Source of the DNA: Blastobasis lacticolella
Taxonomy: Eukaryota; Arthropoda; Insecta; Lepidoptera; Blastobasidae
Length of the DNA stretch: 64,000 nt
Direction of reading: 5' to 3'
NCBI GenBank assembly: GCA_905147135.1
Contig: LR990049.1
Coordinates: forward strand, 9,875,428 to 9,939,427
Both the position numbers and the translations under genes were made by a program. The notes under the pieces are model-generated. The model was not told the DNA's origin. It ran no database searches and worked only from the letters and a program-made list of their open reading frames with translations. Below are positions 23,346 to 34,300 of the stretch, one piece after another (the first letter of the stretch is position 1; every line of letters begins with the position of its first letter).

Positions 23346-24120
23346 GAAAATGAGATCCACAGGAAAAATAAGAATGCAGTCACAGCTCAACGACAAGGGT
23401 GATGGATCTGTAGGTCTTCGCGTGGCGGCTACCATCGAAAGGCAGCCACTGGACCTGAAGGTAGACCGACGAGTTGAGCTATTTGGGACACGGCTTTCTA
23501 GTATAAAATGCCATAGCTGACAATAATATACCTTTACAGCAAACAATAGACAGAAAAGGACTTGACTTTCAAACTGTTTTTCATTTGCCTGTAATGAAAT
23601 TACTCATCAATAGCGGTACATGTAGAGCGCTCAATGCCCACCAACAAGTAAAAAACACTACATGTCGTTAGTACGTATAATAAAACTTAAAATATAACGA
23701 CATAACGTTCTAAAGAGCAGCGAACTGAGTGTACCGTAAGGATTTTTATTTAGCCTGATTGACGTACAAGATACATTTTTAATTGATGATTAGGACGTTT
23801 ACGCACTGGCACCTATTCGGTTCGTATTCGGTGAAAAACATGGATGGGAAATTCACGTCCTAGCGTTAACCTATCCGTATTCGAGCTTCAGCTCCCTTTG
23901 ATGTACTTTCTATCTTTCGTCCTTAATGTTTATATTTATATATTTTTTTATAACGAGCCCTTTCACCTCATCTTTGACATATTTTATTTTGATCGAAGTG
24001 AACAACAAAGGTTAAAGTGTCCTGGAGACACTAGATAAAGTCTTCGATAAAAATTTGTTACGAAACTGCCGAAGGGAGTCGAGTACTACAAATTCCTGCG
24101 ACTGACGTAAAAAATTCATC
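23346..24120. other. Intergenic, nothing recognised
   Basis: No domain-bearing frame was seen in this stretch. Confidence 0.4.
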
Positions 24121-24126
24121 TTAGCA

Positions 24127-24260
24127 TTAAGCACAACCGGGAAACGGTTGTGCTCTCGAGAACGAGGGCCCCGGGTCCGCCTTGATCATGATCCACACTG
24201 ATCCTGCGGCCGACGAAATTTCGCTTAAAAGTCTAATAATAACTGACAGCAATTGAAAGG
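24127..24260 (-). repeat. SINE/LINE tail fragment
   Basis: The minus strand contains the GATCATGATCAAGGCGGAC and CCCGGGGCCCTCG words of the SINE tail at 18.8 and 22.9 kb. Confidence 0.55.
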
Positions 24261-24378
24261 GTTCAGTAAGTACCTTCTCCCTTTGTGAAAGCCAGCAAAT
24301 AACCATTGTCCCTATCATAACAGGCCTCAATAAGTTGGATACAAATTGCTATGCGGTTACTGTGGGTAATATGTTTGT

Positions 24379-24591
24379 AACTAAATCGCGCCATGTTCAC
24401 TAGTACTCAAATTTTTATGGGATAGGACAATACTCCAGGCCAGCTAGTTACTTACTACCTAGAATATAAACCACCGCGCGATATATATGTCAATGGTGGT
24501 TTATATTCTAGGTAGTAAGTAACTAGCTGGCCTGGAGTATTGTCCTATCCCATAAAAATTTGAGTACTAGTGAACATGGCGCGATTTAGTT
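24379..24591. repeat. Perfect 97-bp inverted repeat with 19-nt loop
   Basis: The arm 24379-24475 is the exact reverse complement of 24495-24591, with no mismatch found on reading. The loop 24476-24494 is GCGCGATATATATGTCAAT. No coding. Either a foldback element, a very recent inverted duplication or an assembly artefact. Confidence 0.9.
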
Positions 24592-24794
24592 CGCGTACAC
24601 CTACTTTATCTATATTTTTGCTTATAAACCTTCTTCTTGAATCACTCTATCTATTGTTGAACGTTGAACACCACATTAAAATCCGTTGTTTATTTAGTTT
24701 AAAAGATCTAAGCGTACATACAAGCACAGTAAGTATAAATAAATATGCTTGGACAAATTCACATAGCGCCAAGTTTTTTTTTAAATACGTACTT

Positions 24795-24925
24795 TTTATA
24801 CATACTACACCCAGACCCGTAACAGAAATTAAAATTCATTTTTTCAATTTCTGCTCGGCCGGGAATCGAACCCGAAAGCTCTGCGTGGCGACCGGCATGT
24901 TAACCAACTGAACCACTCAAGTTGT
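24795..24925 (-). repeat. tRNA-derived SINE
   Basis: The minus strand has the head GACAACTTGAGTGGTTCAG ... GGGTTCGATTCCCGG, then GCAGAAATTGAAAAAATG and ...TTTCTGTTACGGGTCTG. The 35535-35645 copy is the closest relative. Confidence 0.7.
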
Positions 24926-25129
24926 CAGGTATGTACGTTATTTTACATACATAGGGAAACACGGCGGGAAGCGACATTGTTGTATACATGATGGGGTGAA
25001 CAGCAGGACGAAAGCTTTGACGTCCCGTAATTCACCATTACTCATATAAAAGACATCAACGCGATATCCTATACAACATTATAATTTTTTTATCACATTT
25101 TAACGTAAAGTAGCAACTTTTTTTCTAAC

Positions 25130-25230
25130 CTTATATTGACGGAGGTCAGATGGCAGTCGCTCCACTATAATCACCTAATCTGCCAAATCTTGAATGATGG
25201 TCAAGGCGGACCCCGAGCCCTCGAGAGCAC
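25130..25230 (+). repeat. SINE body fragment
   Basis: Contains GGAGGTCAGATGGCAGTCGC and GGTCAAGGCGGACCCCG of the 18.5-kb SINE family, truncated at both ends. Confidence 0.6.
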
Positions 25231-25334
25231 AACAGGAATATTTTATTTTATTTTGCAATATAATTACTTTGTTTTTAGGAAGTTACACAGGGAAGGAGAG
25301 GCTGGTGCAAGAAGTAATGGCTAGACATCGTTAA

Positions 25335-25440
25335 GAACGACATGTGTGTCAACAAACTCGCTACTAAGGATGCCGTAGACCGACCGAAGTGGACCAAGAG
25401 GAGTACGAAAGCGGACCCCGGTCCCTCGTGTACCGCGCCA
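25335..25440 (+). repeat. RTE-like LINE ORF2 terminal fragment
   Basis: The plus strand encodes DAVDRPKWTKRSTKADPGPS. This is the DRPKWRR-TRRADP motif that ends many lepidopteran RTE-like polymerases. Confidence 0.6.
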
Positions 25441-25524
25441 AGATGTTGATGATGATTATTATCAATTCGTCACTTACGCAAAACTTCATGTCGGGTAAAA
25501 AAGGACGCACAATAGTACACTGTT

Positions 25525-25985
25525 AAGGTGCAAGTTCGTAGCCGACTGCATACGGCTGCAGTTGCAGACGACACGTTGCTACGACACGTCAGCCGACTGC
25601 AAATGACAGCAGCAGACGACATCTAAAAAATTTTTTTATTGTAAATATGGGAATAATATAGCAAGGCCAAAGAAGAAGAAGAAGATAAACCTTCCTCTTG
25701 AATCACTCTATATATTCTTGACAACCGTATTATAGTATATAAAGAAGTAAATAGAAGTTATATATATAGGTACCCAATTTAATAATATAACTAATTAATA
25801 TTTCTTTTTTACTTAAAACATCATTGTCATAATTGAATTTTACCTGTAATACTACTGCTGCCGTATTATCTGACCTGCCAAATCCTGGATCACGGTCAAG
25901 GCGGACCCCGGGCCCTCATGCGCGATAGTAGATATTATTATTACGACTGCTGCCGTATACTATTGGCTACGAACTCGTACGTTGA
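25525..25985. mobile_element. Element with imperfect inverted ends around a SINE tail
   Basis: The left side has AGTTCGTAGCCGACTGCATA and the right side has the inverse, CTGCCGTATACTATTGGCTACGAACT. Between them lie AT-rich DNA and a 60-bp SINE-tail fragment at 25868-25922. Boundaries are approximate. Confidence 0.4.
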
Positions 25986-26244
25986 GCGCAGTGCGGCTAA
26001 AACAGCAACAACAGTTTTTAAATGCGAATTCGACTTCCACTTGGCCTTTTCTTATAAATATATTTTTAAATAAGGGAGTACCTATTGTCACAGAGTATTA
26101 TATAGTCCTCTGTGTTATACTTTTGGTTTTTTTTTCCTAGCATGTTGCTGAAAAGCTTCGTATAACACTTGTAATAATTACGCACTAAGTATCATTACGC
26201 CTTTGCTTGCATTTTTTGCGTAAATGGCCTACGTCGCGCACATG

Positions 26245-26460
26245 GGTTATTATTTTATGTTATACGGCAGACAAACAGGCAAGCCTGATGCAAAGTGGTC
26301 ACAGCCGTCTATGGACATCAGCAACAACTACAAATGCGTTGCCCGCACCTGACGCGATCTCTAATATACCTCTTGAACGATCCCATGTCATAGTCCAAAG
26401 TAAACACTGAGCTCATTCCAAATTCGATACGTACGAGCGAGAAACATTCTTATTTTAGGA
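26245..26460 (-). repeat. LINE ORF2 C-terminal fragment
   Basis: Same family as 36021-36270. Shared words are GACAAACAGGCAAGC, AATGCGTTGCCCG, GATCCCATGTCATAGTCCAA and ACGAGCGAGAAAC. Confidence 0.6.
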
Positions 26461-27164
26461 ACAAACAAACAACATTACCTAACTATCCCTCGACACCATA
26501 CTTTGAAAGGGTCCCGTTGAAAGATTACAGCCTACCATTTTAAAAGGTCTGACATATTTGCAGTCACGTTATTTATTTAGTACCCATTCGAACGGATCAA
26601 GAGTGATGGCTGTCGGCATCGACATAACGGGATCTTCAAGATTAATGACAGTAATAACGTATGTAGGTACTCGTGCTTACAAATCTAATCGGGTTGCTCT
26701 GCTCAGTTTCGCGATGTTCGACCTCAGCATTCCAATCCTGTTTTTGTGGTCTAGATTCTAGACTGGCTATTGGTGTGCCATCCAAAAGTTATTAATATAT
26801 TTAGAATTGGGTGGTTAACGCGTTCATGATAAGAGTATTTTAGTGTATTTGGGTGTTGTGACAATAATTGAGTAAATAAGTAACAAATTAGTAAGTGATA
26901 AGTTATGACTGTAGGTACTAATATTACTTTGTTACTGAACTTTTGTGGTGTAGTTCGGTTAATGGGTGTAAATACGTGTTGTCGGTGTATTTTGTTATTA
27001 TCATAATCATAATTTGATAATGTCATAAATGAATTTGTAATCAAATTCTTTAATTCAAAAATCTGAATATTTACGACGATACGCGGATATTATTTTTAAA
27101 ATTTCGAAAGTTAAAAATATATTTATATCGTACGATCAACGGCCATAATATAAAAATAAAACGT
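26461..27164. other. Intergenic AT-rich DNA, nothing recognised
   Basis: A 97-codon minus frame (26751-27044) is low in complexity, shows no domain and lies in AT-rich sequence. It is judged chance. Confidence 0.4.
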
Positions 27165-27345
27165 TAAGGGGGTTCGATTTCCATACAAAATTTCTCTTAC
27201 CATTCTTTCATTCGTTTGAAGGGTTTCGTAAATGTAGATATCAAATAAACCGTGAAATGGCTTTTTATAGCATAATGATATTAAATAAGGCAGTTAAATC
27301 GAAAAATAAAACACAATTCGCCGCTAGGTGGCGTTTTTATGTGGC
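27165..27345 (+). repeat. Repeat shared with the hAT-like MITE interior
   Basis: TTCGATTTCCATACAAAA, AAATGGCTT-TATAGC-TAATGATAT and AAGGC-GTTAAATCGA also occur in the same order at about 16000-16190, so this is a second copy of that MITE's internal sequence. Confidence 0.6.
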
Positions 27346-27384
27346 TACTTTTTTTTGTTGCTTTGTTTTTTTATATAAGACTAG

Positions 27385-27660
27385 CCAGTCATTTGACCGC
27401 CATCTCACCTGGTGATAAGTGACGAAGTAGTCGAAGATGAAGCATGCCAGTCTAGGAACAGTCTATTCACTCTAGCTTTAAAGGCGTCAATATTATAACG
27501 ATCTAGGAAAAAGACACGCAGGCGACGTGTTCCATTCCTTACCCGTGGCATTATAAAGGCGGCTCGTGCGGATAGCTGGAAGATCCACGACATAAGGATA
27601 AAGTCCGGATCGCGTCTCCCGATGGTGGAAAGAGGCCGGCGGAACATGTAGAAACCCATT
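27385..27660 (-). repeat. LINE reverse-transcriptase C-terminal fragment
   Basis: The minus strand reads ...FLDRYNIDAFKARVNRLFLD and then a stop. This is the C-terminus of a Jockey/CR1-like ORF2. It matches 2340-2615 on the opposite strand. Confidence 0.65.
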
Positions 27661-27664
27661 TCGC

Positions 27665-28314
27665 GGTTAATTTAATACATTTAGTACGTCCAATTGCACA
27701 AACATACATACGTCTAACCCTTGCAAGAATGTACCTAACAGATTACCTACATAAAATTTGTATGAAAAACGTATCCCCTTAAGGAACATTCGTTAATCCT
27801 TATTAATATTTAAGTAAGTACCGGTAATGAAACAGGCCAGAGTGGTATTAGTGGCATTAATATTTGCGACCAGCGATATTTTCATGTTGCATTTCTTATA
27901 CCTTCAATTTATGGTCGTCACCGTAACTTTTAACTTGTCATTATTGCTCTGACCCTAATGAAGAAATTCCTTCGGAGTTCAATGCCCCCGGAGAGGATAA
28001 TCTTTGTTTGATACCGTGCGAACTCCTAAAAATAAACATCGTCAATCGAAGATAAATCATAAATTCGGGCGTACCAAATTATTGTTGTATTTTACGAGAG
28101 CTCATTTCGTAGAACGGCCAAATGTCAGTTCAGTACAAAAGGAGAAAAAGCTCTGTTATCTTGTCAAGCTAATGTGGAGCGTCAGAGTAAAATATTAAAA
28201 GGCACGGATTCAAGGGGCCGAAGCATTTTGCGAAGCGACTCCTTGCGGGCCGCACATCCTCGCCGCGCTCGCCGTTTTATTTTATTAGTGCATGTAGGGA
28301 CTGGTTTCAAAAAC
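27665..28314. other. Upstream region of the clip-domain protease gene
   Basis: No repeat recognised in the last ~300 nt. The proximal 120 nt is GC-richer (CGCCGCGCTCGCCG), followed by a TTTTATTTTATT stretch. No convincing TATA box or initiator can be assigned. Confidence 0.35.
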
Positions 28315-31300
28315 ATGTCATTAAGGCTTGAATTCATAATCCTCTGTTTGGGTTTATTTGCTTCAACCTGCACAAGTGTTCCCGAGGGCAACGGATTTTC
28401 TTCAGAGGATGGCGCCTTTTATACCGACGATGCGGTTATTTTGAACGGTGAGCTCCAAACAATTATTTTTTGTAATTTGGCAAATAGAAAGGAAAGTAAA
28501 TTACAAAATTTATAGTAAATTGTAAAAAATTACTGTGTATGATATTAGTCGTGTATCATTTTAATATTTATAAATCCTATTAAAGATTACGTCCATCCTT
28601 TCTACGGTTTTTTTTCTCTTACACTTCTCTTATATTTTTTATTTTCACTATGTACCTACGACTTAACGTAACCCCTAATTACCGCGTTAAATATTAAACA
28701 CTTTTACTACAGGTTTGGTTTTTGGTTACTACAGGTGTAGAAATGGTATGTCGCGTTTGTTTTTATAGTATGGACTCAAAACAATGCTCGAGACACGCGA
28801 CCGATACGAGGTTTTGAGGCTAGAGAAAGTTTAAAATTTGCAAGTGAGAAGTCCGGTCGAGCGACAAATCCAATAACTATAAAGACAAATCGTCGGACGT
28901 TTAATTTTAATTTATTTAGCAGATTAGAAAAGTAGTTTAGTACGTGACAGGAAATGTTAAAAGAATCGTCCACTGTCGGATTAGATAGGTGCATGTGTAA
29001 GTTTGGTACAAACAATCAAAGTTATTGAGGCGGATTCGAATTCGACGAAGGTGGCTGGTGGTGGTCATCAACCTGAGTATCGCTTAGCGGCTCTTGCACA
29101 CGTGGGCTATTATTCGGAAATACGTATGGGATCGATTCAATGCAAATGCCGGTACGCCCACGCTCCAACTTTTTTCTAATCTGTGGCTCCGTGGCCGACC
29201 ACATCAATCACATCATTGTCCCAGCGCGCTTCGACGGCCGCTCAAATACTACTTGTTACGCTTTTTGCTCACTTCGAGGACATTAATTAGATCGGAGATT
29301 GAGGCTGGATGACGCCGCTGACATTTTCTCGCATTAGAATGCTGAACCCGGAATACGAGTGCAGATTAGTACAAGTTATTATTGTAGCGTGGCAGAGCCA
29401 TATGCTTAACAATGCAGGGACAGTCTGAAAAAATATCTGCTTGTTACAAATTGATTACCTTATGTGCGATACACACCTCCTAAAGGCACGCCAGTTTGCA
29501 TGTCGATGCCACAGGTGCTATTTAAAGCGCAGAACGCAGCGCCTTAATAAAAAGGCTTCGCCGCTTCTTTCCGTGTTTACTTATTTTATTCCGGTAGACA
29601 AGACTTTGAGCTTCTTTTAGGGTTCTACAATTCTTATTGCAATTATAGTTATGGTTAGGTTAAATAGGACAGATACGGAAACGGACCCTAGATGTCTGTA
29701 CCAAACATCTAAGGATATAAACGTACTCGTACCATTCATTTTCTTTAAGGCAGATTCTGTATAGACTTCTTATATATAAAAGGACGTTACCGATGTAAAC
29801 AAAAAACTCCCAGTTACATGTTGTACCTACATTATTCATTAACTAAATCTAGTACATATATTACATAAGTAGTTAAACTACTGCCCAAGCGTACTACAAA
29901 CTACTGAGCAGAACGTCCATCAAAGCACTCGTTTTAAGCGAGACCCTATGCTCGAGTAAAATACCTACTACTACACCAACGCTCCAAGTAAGAACTGCAA
30001 ACAACGTTTTCATTAAGGTATCACCGGGAATTAAGTTTAACCACTTCATGTTTCGTTTGCACGTTGCATGCGTGCGCGGGCGCAGTATGCACGTTGCCTC
30101 GCATCCTCAAGGTCGTTGGAGCAACATTTTTCCTGAACTAGCTTACTTTTATAGATATAGCTTATGCTAGTAGAGAATGCAGCTCGTCTTTGTAGTTTTA
30201 CTACTGTATGATGATTTGTGCGATGCGACGAGCTGAGATGTTGCTGAATCCTAACAGACAGATGGTGTAGGAAACCCATAAAAAATCCATATATGCTATA
30301 ATATTATTACAAATAATACTTATTACAAATGCGAAAGTAAATTTGTATGTCTGATTGCGTATTTTGCAAGGAGACAAAGATGACAATCGGGTCAGTTAAA
30401 TAAAATTACTTAACTGACCCGATTGACACGATGGTATTACGGAGAGAACTCTGGAAGATAAACCCGATACCGCCTTGAGACAGTTGGTCGCCCTACCTTC
30501 CATACATAGAACAGGTTGCCGGTCTAAAGGATTATCGTATCCTCCCCATGTCTTTTTAAAATAATTTTATTCAATTGAGGTTTTACATAAAATACTTTTG
30601 AATGTCAGTATTATCACAAAAATGCTATCACCACGGCATCGTCGACCCGGCAACTGTGTGTTTAGCCCAAAAATATCTTATTCAGGGAATAGATATTCAT
30701 TATCATTCACTTCGATATTCCGATAATCCTACAATGTCCATTGTCCAAGTCAACCCGACCATCTTCTCCTGCAGCTCTATGATCTTCTCGTCGGGCAATT
30801 GGCTAGTACACCAAACGGGTAATAGGTTCCGTATGGATAACAAAGAAACAGTATTATTAGTAGGCAGAATAACGATTTCGCACAGACATAATGTCATCAT
30901 GTGCCGACCCCAAATGAATGGGAAAAAGGCAGGCAGATGATGATAACGTTCGGCAAAACCTAATTTTTCAAAACAGGTTCAACAACCTGAGCTTTGTGGG
31001 ACAAACAAATCGCGCTTGCAAGTATCGCTGCCAAACAAAGTTGGAAATCACCACGACATCGACAGTGTGAGTGGGTTCGAGTGGTCCCGAACCAGGACCG
31101 AAGCGATAAACCGCAGACCGTTAGGCTGCGATCCGAAATAAATAAGCTGCATGTTTGCGGCACTCGCGGGTCATGCGGTGACAAATGCTTTTGGCCGTTC
31201 CTCCCGTGAATAACAATTTCATTGTTCGCTGGCACATTCTTGGTCATACATCACGCAATGTGCCTAACTGTAACGTTTATTGTAAACTGAGACTTAACTA

Positions 31301-34300
31301 ATAGTAACAGCCTATTGTACAACCAATCCTCTTGTCGTTAATAAGTAGGTACTTATCGTAGGTACCTACTTGAATATAATATAGCGTTACATTATTTACG
31401 CCGAGTTGATAAAACCACGTTTAATCAAAATATTTTGATTGTCGTGAGTTCACTGAACTATTAGCAAGCTGGTAATCATTGATAAGCCTTTACAAACAAG
31501 GATTGGATCGATTCCTGTAAAATTAACTCGATTCGGAGGTCGTCGAACAGCTTCGGTGGTCTCAAAACAAGTTATGGAAAAAATGTGTACCTACCCACTG
31601 TGGGCCGTAATGTTTTAATAGCTTACGGTACATAATGGTACTACACAAAATTACTGTTAGACTGTTTATCATTACCTACTTCATTTAGGGATCGAGTATG
31701 TATAAGTACTTAATTATAGATTTCGTTAACCGTGATTTTGTTGGCCGTGTGGTGTCCGGCAGAGTAGAATAGCACCAACCCCCTTACACTCGTAGGTGTC
31801 GTAGGTACAAGGCGACTAATGTTTTCGAGGCAAAAGATCTAGTCTCCGTAGGCTGGAAAATGGGCAGCAGCTTTTTCCATTATTATGTTTATAAGATTGC
31901 GAGCTCCATCGCCAACCCGCCAGGCAAGCTTGGAGATTATGGCAATAACCTCCCATTTCGTGGGACAGGCCGTAAGTCCTACAGGTGTCTGTTATGGGTT
32001 GTGATGATGTTGGGAACAATAAGTAGCATAACGTTCCCCGTTTGCCATCTATCTCCTTAACAAATATATCCAAATCTGCTAAGCAGTTTTGGTGAAAAAA
32101 CCTAGGTTATCATTTTCTCTAACAATAAGGGAACGTACCCATACTACGTGACCTGTTTTTTAAGATTGTTTGACCCCTCCCTCCCCTCGGTGCCCACTCG
32201 TAGTATATGCCAAGACCCCCCCCCCCCCCTTAAAGTTTTTATGTAGTATGATTTATAATTATTTCGCAGGCAGAAAGTGTAACAAATGAAAATAATTTGA
32301 CTCATATTTGCAATTTTCTTAAATTTCTTTTGCATAAATTTCTTGCGGCGAAATCGACTACGTTACAAAAATTTAAGCCCCCCCGCTCCTGTGACTGAGC
32401 GTAGTATTTTGAAGATCTCCCTCCCCCCCATAAACGGGTCACGTAGTATGGGTATGTTCCCTAAGGTACTAACCACATTATCTGATCTTATTTTGATTTC
32501 AGTTGTTCTAAACTTATAAGCAAAGAAAAGGTAGGTTTGTCATAATCCTGTCATTTGTTCTGTCGCATTTATTTTCTAACATCTGTTAACTATTTTCTGG
32601 GTAAAAACATTAGATAAATAAACAAATAAATAATTAAGTCATTGCAGTCATTTCCTATCAATTGGTGACCAGCGTCATCATCAGTCATGTCGTCGCGTCG
32701 GAGAGCCTGGGACAATTCGATAAATTCACAGGATCATACAGCAGAAGTAGTGTCTATGTCGCAGCCATCTGGTTAAATCAGCCATTTAATGAGTAGGCTA
32801 GCCTGTTAATTAAACGCCGGCATTCAATTGAATGCCTAGGCTGATAGTTGTTAGAACAATTAACGCTTAACGTTTAACTAGTTGGCTTATTGTATACCAG
32901 CCCTTTGAAGACGGCTGACGTAAAATCAGGCAGGTGATTTAAATGTAGTTCAAATTTTATCCACTGCAGCACTGGTAGTCATTAAAACAAATATGGCGTC
33001 AGACAGTTCGCACAGCATGCAATGTTTTTGTATTTTTATCGTTTTAACTAAATTTAAAGTGTGGTACCTAGATGTTTTTAAGTAACTTAATTTGTTCATT
33101 TTCTTTTCATACTTACAATTAGAAACAAATGTCTAAGAAAGTTTCGTGCCATTTTATATTTAATATTATAAAATAAGAAAGTGCATTGTTCCTATACTAC
33201 ATTGTTGCAAATAGTTAATAAGTTATAAGATTAAAGTTATTATTGTGGTAAATACTATAAATTTTATAGGTACTCGCAATGCAATTACTAATTGAATTTG
33301 TTGCCACTAATATTTTCATTTCTAAATAAAAATTATATTTATTAATACGTATTTTTTATCTAAAGTAAAGTTATCATATAATTTACGAATGGTCACTCAA
33401 ACCAAACTCTATAGTCAATATTCTATTAACAAAATGGCTAAATCACGTTCAGCCAAGTAGCTGCACGTTACATTCAACTACTTGGCTAGTTGACATTTAG
33501 CCATTCAATTCAATGCCGGCGTTAAATTAACAGACTAGCCTTCTAATTAAATGGCTAATTTAACCAGATGGCTGCGACATCTACACACCTGTCGTTAAGT
33601 GTCAGCCCCTTCGGCATTTCAAATTTTAGGTGAGTGTTTTGACGACCTGCGTAGCGCAGACTCTGACTCACAATCGACCACGGTTTTATGAGTCGCTAAA
33701 AATTCCGAGCTCGCTGCGCTCTCTCAATTATTTTATTTATTTTATCAATCACTCCAGATTATCAGAACCGATATGTCAAAAATTTGGAGCTCGCGTCGCT
33801 TTAACCCAGCTTTTAATAAGTAATCAGCTTCGTGCGTAATCCGATATTGCTCATTCAATAATTTAAGTTCTTTCATTGTCTTTTATTAGATCAGCATCAC
33901 ACCACATCACAGCACATAAACCAAAATGATTCATTGATCACCCCAGCTTTTAAGACCAAAATGTCAAAGATTTCGAGCTCGCTTCGCTCGCTAATTCATA
34001 TGTTCCGTTACTTTTCTTACCATTCACCAATCTTCGTTTCAAATAATTTTCTTACCTTTCACCAAGCTCGTTGCGGTCGCTCATTCCCTAAGTTACTCTT
34101 GTAAAAATCACCCCATGTTGGTCTCCAAATGTCCAAAATTTCGAGCTTACTCTCTGCTTGCTCATTCATTCGATGATCACCTCAGGCTTTAATAACCTCT
34201 AAGATCTCTCTCGTCCAAACACTAATTCTTCCCTTATTAGACTACGCCGACTCCTGTTATCTCGACGCTACGGAAGAATGATTGAATAAGCTTGAGCGGC

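Noticed and set aside
28174..28314. In-frame extension upstream of the protease signal peptide
   Set aside because: It has no ATG of its own and would bury the signal peptide. The ATG at 28315 begins a normal signal sequence.
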